12,682 bases of DNA from NCBI GenBank assembly GCA_027295365.1, contig JAPULD010000162.1:1-12682 (forward strand), given 5' to 3'. Position 1 is the first letter of the stretch, and each line of letters starts with the position of its first letter. The notes under the pieces were generated by a model. It worked only from the letters and a program-made list of their open reading frames with translations. It ran no database searches and was not told the DNA's origin. This DNA is from Planctomycetota bacterium (GTDB lineage Bacteria > Planctomycetota > Phycisphaerae > Phycisphaerales > SM1A02). Positions 1 to 7,110 of the stretch are shown one piece after another. Made by a program: the position numbers and the translations under genes.

Positions 1-1
1 G

Positions 2-1150
2 GTGAACACGGCCGAAGCCCGCGAGCTTGCTGCGAACAATCCCCAGAGTTTCCTGCACGTGATCCGACCCGAGATCGATCTGCCCGATGACATCAATCCC
101 TACGACGACGCGGTCTATGCCAAGGCGAAGGAGAACCTGGATCGACTCCTCGGCGATGGCACCCTGATCCAGGAAGACGAGCCCAAGATGTATTTGTACC
201 GCCAGGTGATGAACCACCGACCCCAGGTCGGCATCGTCTGCTGTTGTCATATCGACGACTACCTCAACAACGTCATCAAGAAGCACGAAAAGACCCGCCC
301 CGACAAGGAGGACGATCGCACGCGGCACATGCTCACGCTCAATGCGAATCCGGGACCGGTCTTTCTCACGTATCGGAATCGCGAGGAGATCGCGGAACTG
401 ATCGTCGGGGATATGAATGATCGCCCTCTCTATCACTTCAACGCCCCCGATGGCGTCACGCATACCATCTGGGTCGTCCACGATCCTCAAAAGTACGTGG
501 ATGCCTTCGCCAAGGTTGACATGGCATATGTCGCCGATGGTCACCACCGATCAGCCGCCGCGGCTCGCGCTGGCGCTGAAAAACGTGGCGCCAACCCGAA
601 TCACCAGGGCGATGAGGAATACAACTGGTTCTTGACGGTGCTCTTCCCGGCAGATGAACTCACGATTCTTGCGTACAACCGTGTGATCAAGGATCTGGGC
701 GATCGGAACGTCGAGCAGGTGAAGGAGCTTCTGCAGGGGGTCGGTACCTTGACTGAAACTGATGAACCTACCCCGGATAAAGCAGGTGTCTTTTGTCTCT
801 ATCTGGATGGTGCATGGTATCGCCTTGAGATTGATCCGGGTTCGATCGACGCGAGTGACCCCATCGAATCCCTTGATGTTCAGATCCTGCAAAAACGGGT
901 TTTGGAGCCCATATTCAACATTGGCGATCCTCGCACCGACAAGCGGATCGATTTCGTCGGTGGATCTCGGGGAACGGATGAACTGAAGAATCGGATCGAT
1001 TCAGGACGTGGTATGGTCGCCATTTCCATGTTCCCGACATCGATAGACCAGCTTCTTGATGTCTCAGATGCGGATCTGGTCATGCCTCCCAAATCAACCT
1101 GGTTTGAGCCAAAGCTCCGGAGCGGGCTCTTCGTTCATGCCCTGGATTGA
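2..1150 (+). CDS. DUF1015 family protein (5' end cut by window edge)
   Basis: Conserved DUF1015 protein of unproven biochemical role. The visible 382 residues open with N-T-A-E-A-R-E-L-A and continue F-L-H-V-I-R-P-E-I-D, which in full-length relatives lies a few dozen residues in. The GTG at position 2 is therefore probably an internal Val codon and the true start lies left of the window. Family landmarks are the KHE-TRPDKEDDR segment (about 94-106), PVFLTYR (119-125), the signature DGHHR (179-183) and the C-terminal MPPKSTWFEPKLRSG block. There is no signal peptide or membrane segment, so it should be cytosolic. It lies 56 bp upstream of serA on the same strand. From memory, DUF1015 genes commonly sit beside serA and serC in Bacteroidetes, Clostridia and planctomycetes, which points to a role around O-phosphoserine. 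The DGHHR motif resembles the ParB/SerK-like fold; this is inference. Family assignment is firm, function is unknown. Confidence 0.9.
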   Translation: MNTAEARELAANNPQSFLHVIRPEIDLPDDINPYDDAVYAKAKENLDRLLGDGTLIQEDEPKMYLYRQVMNHRPQVGIVCCCHIDDYLNNVIKKHEKTRPDKEDDRTRHMLTLNANPGPVFLTYRNREEIAELIVGDMNDRPLYHFNAPDGVTHTIWVVHDPQKYVDAFAKVDMAYVADGHHRSAAAARAGAEKRGANPNHQGDEEYNWFLTVLFPADELTILAYNRVIKDLGDRNVEQVKELLQGVGTLTETDEPTPDKAGVFCLYLDGAWYRLEIDPGSIDASDPIESLDVQILQKRVLEPIFNIGDPRTDKRIDFVGGSRGTDELKNRIDSGRGMVAISMFPTSIDQLLDVSDADLVMPPKSTWFEPKLRSGLFVHALD

Positions 1151-1206
1151 GAGTTCTTGGCCAGCCCGGTGTACGCCACGCCTCAGAGCGATAAAATACA
1201 TGAACC

Positions 1207-2487
1207 ATGAGTACCACTACCACCAACGCCGATACCGTCGCGTCTACCCCTGACGCAGAGTCTTCCTCCTCGCTGAAGGTACTGATCGCGGATAAATTCG
1301 AGAAGAGCGGTATGACGGGGCTTGAAGCCTTGGGATGTCAGATTCAGAGCCTGCCCGACCTGAACGCCGACAACCTCCCGGACGCCATGAAGGAGCATGA
1401 CCCCGATGTGCTCATCGTCCGTTCGACGAAAGTGCCGGAACCCGTCTTCGAGGCGGCGGACGCCCTGAGTCTGGTCATCCGGGCTGGGGCGGGGTACGAC
1501 AACATCAACATCGAAGCGGCATCCTCCCGGGGCATCTTTGTGGCGAATTGCCCCGGCAAGAACGCCATCGCGGTTGCCGAACTCGCCTGGGGCCTCATCC
1601 TGGGTTGCGATCGACGTATTCCAGATGCGACACACGATCTTCGCCAAGGCATCTGGAACAAGAAAGGCTACGCCAAGGATGCCAAGGGTCTGTACGGCCG
1701 CACACTGGGCGTCATTGGCCTGGGTCGAATCGGGCTCGAGATCGCCAAGCGAGGCAAGGCGTTCGGCATGCGTGTCGTGGCCTGGTCGCGTAGCCTGAAC
1801 GAAGAGCGGGCCGATGATCTGGGACTGGGCTATTGCTCGAGCATCATCAACCTCGTGAAGATGTGCGATGTGATCTCGGTCAATGTCGCGGCGACTCCCG
1901 ACACGAAGCACCTCATCAACGAGCAGGTTTGCAATTCGATCAAGGAAGGGGCCTACCTGATCAACACCAGTCGAGGCAGTGTGGTGGATCAGGATGCGCT
2001 GGCCAAGGCGATCCAGGAGCGCAACCTGAGGGTCGGGCTCGATGTCTACGCGAATCAGCCCACGCCATCTGACCAGGCATTCAAGGATTCCATCATCAAC
2101 GAAGCGAACGTGATCGGCACGCATCACAACGGCGCCTCGACGGAGCAGGCCCAGAACGCGATCGCCGCGGAGACCGTCCGCATCATCGAGGAATACACCA
2201 GCTCGGGTCACGTACCCAACTGCGTCAACCGTGCCGCCTCGACTCCCGCCACGTCATTGCTCACGGTGCGTCACCTCAACCAGCCGGGCGTGCTTGCTCA
2301 TGTCTTCTACACACTGGGCCAGGCGGGGATCAATGTCGAGGAGATGGAAAACGTCATCTATGACGGCGCGAAGGCAGCATGTGCCCGCATCCAGCTCGAT
2401 GATGTCCCGGCCGACGAGATCCTCAACACCATCAACACGAATGATCACGTGCTCAGCGTGACGCTGGCGAACATGCCGGCCCACTGA
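1207..2487 (+). CDS. serA: D-3-phosphoglycerate dehydrogenase with C-terminal ACT domain
   Basis: Catalyses oxidation of 3-phosphoglycerate to 3-phosphohydroxypyruvate, the first step of the phosphorylated serine pathway, in the cytosol. The 426 residues form a D-2-hydroxyacid dehydrogenase fold with a Rossmann G-L-G-R-I-G at 171-176, active-site Arg256 in NTSRGSVVD and His307 in THHNGAST. A C-terminal ACT domain (about 350-423) is the usual serine-feedback site. Length is close to the 410-residue E. coli enzyme; the excess is a Ser/Thr-rich tail (residues 1-22). Two oddities: the Glu of the usual D-V-(Y/F)-x-x-E-P motif is Gln284 (CAG at 2056-2058), and W-S-R-S after the second Rossmann strand (193-196) lacks the NAD-type acidic residue. 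The ATG at 1207 is chosen because the next in-frame ATG would remove fold residues; no clear Shine-Dalgarno precedes it. It sits between DUF1015 and serC. The 3-phosphoglycerate specificity is inferred from the ACT domain and the neighbouring serC. Confidence 0.93.
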   Translation: MSTTTTNADTVASTPDAESSSSLKVLIADKFEKSGMTGLEALGCQIQSLPDLNADNLPDAMKEHDPDVLIVRSTKVPEPVFEAADALSLVIRAGAGYDNINIEAASSRGIFVANCPGKNAIAVAELAWGLILGCDRRIPDATHDLRQGIWNKKGYAKDAKGLYGRTLGVIGLGRIGLEIAKRGKAFGMRVVAWSRSLNEERADDLGLGYCSSIINLVKMCDVISVNVAATPDTKHLINEQVCNSIKEGAYLINTSRGSVVDQDALAKAIQERNLRVGLDVYANQPTPSDQAFKDSIINEANVIGTHHNGASTEQAQNAIAAETVRIIEEYTSSGHVPNCVNRAASTPATSLLTVRHLNQPGVLAHVFYTLGQAGINVEEMENVIYDGAKAACARIQLDDVPADEILNTINTNDHVLSVTLANMPAH

Positions 2488-2532
2488 TCTGAACATTTGT
2501 TTCCAATTCCTTCCTTTCTCGCGAGACCCATA

Positions 2533-3660
2533 ATGACTATGGCCACGACCACCTCCCCCGCTTCTCCCACCGCGATGCCAAAGCGTATCTTCAACTTTTC
2601 CGCCGGGCCGGCCACGTTGCCCGAATCGGTCCTGCTCCAGGCCCGGGAAGACATCCTGTCCATCTTCGGCTCGGGGATCGGCATCATGGAGCACAGCCAT
2701 CGAGGCAAGGAATTCATTCGTGTGATCGAGGAGGCCGAAGCCGACTGCCGGACCTTAGCGAACATCTCCGACGATTATGCGGTGCTGTTCCTTCAAGGCG
2801 GCGCAACCACGCAGTTCGCCACGATCCCTATGAATTTCCTGCCTTCAGGGAAGACCGCCGACTACTTGAACACCGGGGTCTGGACCACCAAGGCCATCAA
2901 GGAAGCGAAGAATCTGGGCTCGGTCAACGTCGCCTTCGAAGGCAAGGACTGCGATTTCGATCATGTGCCCACCCAGGAGGAACTGTCCCTCACCGACGGC
3001 GCGGCGTACCTGCATTACTGCTCGAACAACACCATCTTCGGCACGCAGTACAAGACCCTGCCCTCATCCGACGCACCGCTGATCGCGGACATGAGTTCGG
3101 ACATCTTCAGCCGCCCCTTGGACATCAATGCCCATGCGATGATCTACGCCGGGGCCCAGAAGAACCTCGGCCCCGCGGGCACCGCCTTGATCATCATCCG
3201 CAAGGACTTCATGGAGACCGGGGCTGCAGGCTTGCCCTCCATGTTCGACTACCGGCAGCACGCCGCGAAAGGCTCGAGCCTCAACACGCCCCCCACGTTC
3301 GGCATCTACGTGATCGGGCAGGTTTTCAAGTGGCTCCTCAACCAAGGCGGGATCGACACGCTGAACACGCGGAACATTGAGAAATCCGCCTTGTTATACG
3401 ATGCGATCGACACCTCGAATGGTTTTTACAGTTGCGTCTCCAAACCCGAATGCCGATCGCTGATGAACGTGAGTTTCAAGTCGCCCAACGCCGACCTCGA
3501 TGCCAAGTTCGTCCAGGAAGCATTGGACAATGACATGTCGGGTCTGAAGGGCCATCGTTCCGCGGGCGGACTGAGGGCCAGCATCTACAACGCCTTCCCG
3601 AGGCAGGGCTGCGAAGTCCTGGCCCAATTCATGCGCGACTTCACGAAAGCCAACGGCTGA
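2533..3660 (+). CDS. serC: Phosphoserine aminotransferase
   Basis: PLP-dependent class V aminotransferase converting 3-phosphohydroxypyruvate plus glutamate to O-phosphoserine and 2-oxoglutarate, the step after SerA. With the ATG at 2533 it has 375 residues (family about 360). Landmarks are FNFSAGPATLPESVL near the N-terminus, GIMEHSHRGKEF, the PLP-lysine context YAGAQKNLGPAG (Lys210) and the C-terminal GHRSAGGLRASIYNAFP phosphate-binding segment. An open frame reaches back to a TTG at 2497, but that adds a hydrophobic leader unlike the family. ATG 2539 and ATG 2575 (MPKRIFNFSAGP) are also possible, and 2575 matches typical family N-termini best. None of these starts has a clear Shine-Dalgarno site. 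The stretch between 2533 and 2575 is Thr/Ser/Ala/Pro-rich, like the SerA tail. The gene begins 45 nt after serA and is followed 30 nt later by a strong terminator, so it ends the operon. Confidence 0.95.
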   Translation: MTMATTTSPASPTAMPKRIFNFSAGPATLPESVLLQAREDILSIFGSGIGIMEHSHRGKEFIRVIEEAEADCRTLANISDDYAVLFLQGGATTQFATIPMNFLPSGKTADYLNTGVWTTKAIKEAKNLGSVNVAFEGKDCDFDHVPTQEELSLTDGAAYLHYCSNNTIFGTQYKTLPSSDAPLIADMSSDIFSRPLDINAHAMIYAGAQKNLGPAGTALIIIRKDFMETGAAGLPSMFDYRQHAAKGSSLNTPPTFGIYVIGQVFKWLLNQGGIDTLNTRNIEKSALLYDAIDTSNGFYSCVSKPECRSLMNVSFKSPNADLDAKFVQEALDNDMSGLKGHRSAGGLRASIYNAFPRQGCEVLAQFMRDFTKANG

Positions 3661-3690
3661 CCAATTGCCGCGCTGCATCGATTTTCAAAC

Positions 3691-3715
3691 GAGCCCGATC
3701 GGGCTCTTTTTTTTT
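3691..3715 (+). terminator. Intrinsic terminator after serC
   Basis: A perfect inverted repeat GAGCCC-GATC-GGGCTC (3691-3706) with a 6-bp G+C-rich stem and 4-nt loop is followed at once by nine T residues (3707-3715). It lies 30 nt after the serC stop and points in the same direction, so it should end the DUF1015-serA-serC transcript. On the - strand the same hairpin is followed only by GTTTGAAAAT, so it could weakly serve the convergent methyltransferase gene as well. Confidence 0.92.
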
Positions 3716-3731
3716 GACCTGCGATCTGGAA

Positions 3732-4439
3732 TCACCAGATACAAGGCACCAATCGAGACCGTACGCGCTGCATGTACGCTTCGTAGCCTTCCAATTCGGT
3801 CTTCAAAAAACGATCCTCGATACGCAATCGCCTCAAGATCAGGGCGATGAACATGATGGCCGGCAAGCCGCCCCACCACGAACCCAGGGCAAGACAACTT
3901 CCGATCATGAAGGTGATCATGCCGGTGTAGCCCGGGTGGCGAACGATGGCATAGGGCCCGGTCGAGACAAGCGTGTGCCCTCGATCTTCCTGGATGCGGA
4001 CCACACTGGAAAAAAACTTGTTGTACACGAGGCAATAAACGGTCAGGGCCAGGCCAAGCGTAAAGAGAACCAGACCGGTGATTTCCAACGCCAACGGGAT
4101 GGTGTCCGAAAAATGGTACCGTCCCACATCAAGGGCGGAGACGACTAGATGTGCCGTCAGGGCCAGCTTGGCGAAGGGGATCATGATCTGGTCCTTGCCT
4201 CCCTGGCCGGGTCGTATTCGCTCTCGGAGAAGACCCGGATCGATCCCGGTGAATCCCACGATGCACAGCACCCCCGAGATGGCGATGTAGGCCCAGTAGG
4301 TGGGTAGATCCAGACGCCCCGCGACGCCAAACAGAATTCCGCTGTAGATCAGGGTGACAAGCAGTCCCATGGCGAACCCAATGACCAACCGCATGGGGGT
4401 GAGGATCGTACGCGGATGATCAGGTGGGGTTTCCTTCAT
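3732..4439 (-). CDS. Integral membrane methyltransferase, isoprenylcysteine/phospholipid methyltransferase family
   Basis: Probable SAM-dependent methyltransferase embedded in the inner membrane; the substrate is unknown. With the start at 4439 the protein has 235 residues. Hydrophobic helices lie at about 15-38, 49-65, 86-103, 113-138 and 174-203. The N-terminal half has LLRERIRPGQGGKD, and the C-terminal half has the family signature GPYAIVRHPGYTG (about 161-173), then an acidic IEDRFLKTELEGYEAYMQRV segment and a closing RLVP. These match ICMT/PEMT-like bacterial proteins, where the RHP motif and downstream Glu help bind SAM. The frame stays open upstream to 4520. I chose the ATG at 4439-4437 because GGAG lies 9 nt before it on this strand and it avoids a long overlap with the divergent gene. 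Alternatives are ATGs at 4466 and 4454. It converges on serC across the terminator. There is no contextual clue to the substrate. Confidence 0.8.
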   Translation of the reverse strand: MKETPPDHPRTILTPMRLVIGFAMGLLVTLIYSGILFGVAGRLDLPTYWAYIAISGVLCIVGFTGIDPGLLRERIRPGQGGKDQIMIPFAKLALTAHLVVSALDVGRYHFSDTIPLALEITGLVLFTLGLALTVYCLVYNKFFSSVVRIQEDRGHTLVSTGPYAIVRHPGYTGMITFMIGSCLALGSWWGGLPAIMFIALILRRLRIEDRFLKTELEGYEAYMQRVRSRLVPCIW

Positions 4440-4456
4440 GGCAACAGGCTCCATAG
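4421..4456. promoter_or_regulatory. Divergent translation-start junction sharing one CATG
   Basis: The tetranucleotide CATG at 4437-4440 supplies an ATG on the + strand (4438-4440) for the RNA methyltransferase and an ATG on the - strand (4439-4437) for the membrane methyltransferase. Each has a plausible ribosome-binding site in the other's coding region. On the + strand AGGTGGGG (4422-4429) ends 8 nt before the ATG. On the - strand GGAG (plus positions 4449-4452) stands 9 nt before its ATG. Any promoters must therefore lie within the opposing genes. The start assignments are inferred from these sites, not proven. Confidence 0.55.
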
Positions 4457-5670
4457 TATCGCTCATCGTGACGCTCGATCGTGAAACCACCATTCTCATC
4501 ACCTGTGCCAAAGGCCTCATCGACTGGCTTGTGCAGGACCTTGCTCGGCTCGGCTATCAGCCCGAGACGGTGCATCGCACCAGCGTGACCCTCAAGGGCA
4601 CGATGCTTGATTGCATGCGACTGAATCTAGGTCTCTTCACGGCTTTCGAGGTTCTCTATTTCCTGGATGAATTCCCCTGTCGAGATGGCGACCAGCTGTA
4701 TCAGCAGGTCATGAAGCTCCCCTGGGAAGAGTGGATCGACGTTGACGAGTATTTAACCGTCACCTCGCGGGTCGATACCCCCAGCGTCAACAACTCCATG
4801 TTCCCCAGCTTGAAGGTCAAGGATGCGATCGTGGATCGCATCAACTCAAGGGCAGGACGACGTCCCGACTCGGGTCCCGATCGCAATGGTGTCGTGGTCA
4901 CGCTGTACTGGAAAGACAATCACGCCAGGATCTATTTCAACACTTCGGGCTCGAAGCTGGCCGATCGTGGGTATCGACGCATCCCCCTGAATGCACCCAT
5001 GCAGGAAACCCTGGCCGCGGCGGTACTCCTGGCTTCGGGCTATGACGGCACGAAGCCGCTCGTGGCGCCGATGTGCGGCAGCGGCACCCTTGCCATCGAA
5101 GCGGCCTTGATCGCCACGGGTCGCGCCCCCGGTCTCTTGCGGGCCAATTTTGGCCTGAACCATATCAAGGGCGTTGACCTTGATGCGTGGAAAACGTTGC
5201 GACGCGACCTACAGAAAAAAGCGAAGAAACACGCCACCCCGGCCCCCATCATCGCCTCGGACGTTGACGAACGTGCGATCGAGGCGGCACGGAAGAACGC
5301 AACAACCGCGGGCGTGGAACGACTGATCGAATTTCACGTCTGTGATTTCACCACTTCGCCCATACCGACCTGTGATGAAGGTGGTGTGGTCATCCTCAAC
5401 CCTGAATATGGACTGAGGCTGGGTGACGTCAAGGGGTTGGAACACACGTATGGACGTATCGGGGATTTCTTCAAGACCAGATGCCAGGGATACACGGGAT
5501 GCCTATTCACGGGCAATCTGGATCTGGCCAAGAAAATCGGGCTGAAGGCCAGCCGCCGCATTCCCTTCCTCAATGGCGGAATCGATTGTCGTTTGCTGAA
5601 ATATGAGATTTATATCGGAAGCCGACGGGATCAGAACGTCGAGGCGTCCAAGCCCTCAATTGAGGCTTGA
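4438..5670 (+). CDS. THUMP-domain class I SAM-dependent RNA methyltransferase (RlmL-N/UPF0020 type)
   Basis: Probable guanine-N2 RNA methyltransferase acting on rRNA or tRNA, resembling the N-terminal half of E. coli RlmL (23S G2445). The 410 residues comprise an N-terminal ferredoxin-like/THUMP region (about 18-170, with ITCAKGLIDWLVQDLARLGY and later ARIYFNTSGSKLADRGYR) and a Rossmann-like methyltransferase domain (about 185-395). SAM motif I is PMCGSGTLAIEAA (211-223) and an acidic motif is ASDVDERAIEAARKNA. The catalytic motif is NPEYGLRLGD (321-330), where most relatives have NPPYG; Glu323 replaces the second Pro. The end, FLNGGIDCRLLKYEIY, matches the family terminus. The ATG at 4438 has AGGTGGGG upstream; GTG 4468 is an alternative that would drop ten poorly conserved residues. 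The FHA gene follows 87 nt downstream, possibly in one transcript. Family is confident, the exact RNA target is not. Confidence 0.88.
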   Translation: MATGSIVSLIVTLDRETTILITCAKGLIDWLVQDLARLGYQPETVHRTSVTLKGTMLDCMRLNLGLFTAFEVLYFLDEFPCRDGDQLYQQVMKLPWEEWIDVDEYLTVTSRVDTPSVNNSMFPSLKVKDAIVDRINSRAGRRPDSGPDRNGVVVTLYWKDNHARIYFNTSGSKLADRGYRRIPLNAPMQETLAAAVLLASGYDGTKPLVAPMCGSGTLAIEAALIATGRAPGLLRANFGLNHIKGVDLDAWKTLRRDLQKKAKKHATPAPIIASDVDERAIEAARKNATTAGVERLIEFHVCDFTTSPIPTCDEGGVVILNPEYGLRLGDVKGLEHTYGRIGDFFKTRCQGYTGCLFTGNLDLAKKIGLKASRRIPFLNGGIDCRLLKYEIYIGSRRDQNVEASKPSIEA

Positions 5671-5744
5671 CCGGGACCGGTTCGTCGGCTGGAATGGTGA
5701 TTCGAGACCAGTGCACGAACCCCCCCTCGCAACTTCAACTGCTC

Positions 5745-5748
5745 AGGA
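5745..5748 (+). promoter_or_regulatory. Ribosome-binding site setting the FHA gene start
   Basis: AGGA at 5745-5748 stands 9 nt before GTG 5758, a normal spacing, but only 3 nt before the in-frame TTG 5752. This favours the GTG start. Confidence 0.55.
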
Positions 5749-5757
5749 AACTTGCGC

Positions 5758-7104
5758 GTGGCGATACTCCGTATCAATAAAATGGAAAAGGTAGGCAAGC
5801 AATCGCTCCCCGATGGCCCGCTGACCATCGGACGATCGATGAAGAACGATATGTGCCTGCCCCATCCCTCGGTCAGTCGTCACCATTGCGTGATCGAGAA
5901 CATCGAGGGCAAGCCGACGGTTCGAGATCTTGATTCAAGGCACGGGACCACCGTCAACGGCAAATCCATCGACGAATCAATACTCCATGATGGCGACATC
6001 GTCGGTCTGGGCATCTTCGAGATCATCTATTGCGATGCAAACGCACCGCGAGATGATGGGTCGGACCACGATTTTGATCTGGAGATTCTCTCTGAGGAAT
6101 CTGACTCGACCCGCAACGAGCACGAGAACGAGTCCACCGGTGTGGTTTCAATCGCCCCGGCCGATCGTATCGAGCGAACCTCTGATAAGAAATCAGAGGA
6201 ATTGCGTGAGCAGGTCACCACGCTTCAGATGCAGTTGGATGCTCAGCAAGCACAACTCGATGAGGCGAATCACAACCTTGACCTGGCTCACACTGCGTTG
6301 CAGGACAAGGTCGACGAACTCGAACAAGCGAATCAATCACTCCAGGACCGGGACGAGCAGCTCGAGGCATCGCGAAGTGAGGTTGAAACACTTCATGCGA
6401 TTCATGAAAGCGATGTCGATTCCGTCCGGAGCGAATTGAACACCGCCCATGATTCGGCTGAAAAGGAGCAGGCCCGGGCGGATGAACTCGAATCGAAGCT
6501 TGCCCGGCATACCGAAGAGGCTCTGGAGCAACTCAAGTCATTCGAGCATCAACGCGCTGAGTACGACGAACGAATCAAGAGACATGAGTCCCAGGGGGAT
6601 GACCTTCGCAAGCAGTTGGGCACAGCCGAGAAGGAACTCCAGGCCAAGACCGAAAAGCTCAACAACGCCATGGAACAACTGGTGGCCCTCAAGGATGAAT
6701 CCAAATCGTACAAGTCCCAACTCGCGGAGCTGCGGCAGAAAATGCACGAAGTCTTTCCTTACTTGGAAAAACTCAGTACGACCGCTCAGCATGTGATGCG
6801 ACTGCTGCAGCAACTCGCCACGGTCCGCAAGAACGTCCATACGCTGGAAACCGCCTACGTCCAGGCCAATCAGTGGGTCGACGAAGCCGAAGCGGTCGGG
6901 GCGGACAATTACGCAGAGATGATCGAGCAACGTGAGGATGTGGGCGAGCAACTCGAAACCGCCCATGGCCAATTCGACTCGTCGATCACCGAATTGCAAC
7001 AGGCCTCGACGCAGTTCTGCCAGTACATCCTGTCCGATCCCGTTCGGGATGCCCTGGCCGGATCGACAAAGCGTGGCTTCTTCAGCCGCCTCGTCAAGCA
7101 ATGA
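5758..7104 (+). CDS. FHA-domain protein with long central coiled coil
   Basis: A phosphothreonine-reading scaffold protein of unknown partner; 448 residues from GTG 5758. The FHA domain (about 20-93) is canonical: IGRSMKND, the S-x-x-H motif in PSVSRHHCVIE, then DLDSRHGTTVNG. The Arg, Ser and His residues that contact phosphothreonine in FHA domains are all present. An acidic linker (about 97-140) follows, then a coiled coil of nearly 190 residues (about 145-335) rich in E, Q, L, K and A with regular hydrophobic heptads. The C-terminal helical region (335-428) is less charged and ends in a basic tail, KRGFFSRLVKQ. There is no signal peptide or membrane helix, so it is probably cytosolic. It follows the RNA methyltransferase by 87 nt and converges on the fructosamine-kinase gene with a gap of only 6 nt and no visible terminator. 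FHA proteins normally pair with a Ser/Thr kinase; none is in this window. The process served is not recognisable from sequence. Confidence 0.87.
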   Translation: MAILRINKMEKVGKQSLPDGPLTIGRSMKNDMCLPHPSVSRHHCVIENIEGKPTVRDLDSRHGTTVNGKSIDESILHDGDIVGLGIFEIIYCDANAPRDDGSDHDFDLEILSEESDSTRNEHENESTGVVSIAPADRIERTSDKKSEELREQVTTLQMQLDAQQAQLDEANHNLDLAHTALQDKVDELEQANQSLQDRDEQLEASRSEVETLHAIHESDVDSVRSELNTAHDSAEKEQARADELESKLARHTEEALEQLKSFEHQRAEYDERIKRHESQGDDLRKQLGTAEKELQAKTEKLNNAMEQLVALKDESKSYKSQLAELRQKMHEVFPYLEKLSTTAQHVMRLLQQLATVRKNVHTLETAYVQANQWVDEAEAVGADNYAEMIEQREDVGEQLETAHGQFDSSITELQQASTQFCQYILSDPVRDALAGSTKRGFFSRLVKQ

Positions 7105-7110
7105 TCAACA

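Noticed and set aside
1194..1199. TAAAAT as a -10 box for serA
   Set aside because: No acceptable -35 hexamer lies 15-19 nt upstream (TTGGCC is about 29 nt away), and serA can be transcribed from upstream of DUF1015.
1200..1253. 17-codon frame starting at ATG 1200, overlapping the serA start
   Set aside because: It has no ribosome-binding site, the peptide is rich in His, Arg and Tyr with no known leader pattern, and it is easily produced by chance next to ATGA repeats.
1183..2211. 342-codon open frame on the - strand opposite serA
   Set aside because: It lies wholly antisense to a clear serA, has low-complexity Val/Asp/Arg-rich content and no recognisable motif. Long antisense frames are expected in moderately G+C-rich coding DNA.
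2497..2532. TTG start for serC giving a 12-residue hydrophobic leader
   Set aside because: SerC is cytosolic and the leader has no family match. In-frame ATGs at 2533, 2539 and 2575 are more likely.
6538..7101. 187-codon - strand frame opposite the FHA gene
   Set aside because: It is Leu-rich, as expected from the complement of a Gln/Glu-rich coiled coil. It has no motif and conflicts with a confident gene.
7105..7110. Possible bidirectional terminator between the convergent FHA and fructosamine-kinase genes
   Set aside because: The gap is only 6 nt, and I found no G+C-rich hairpin with a T-tract close by in either direction.
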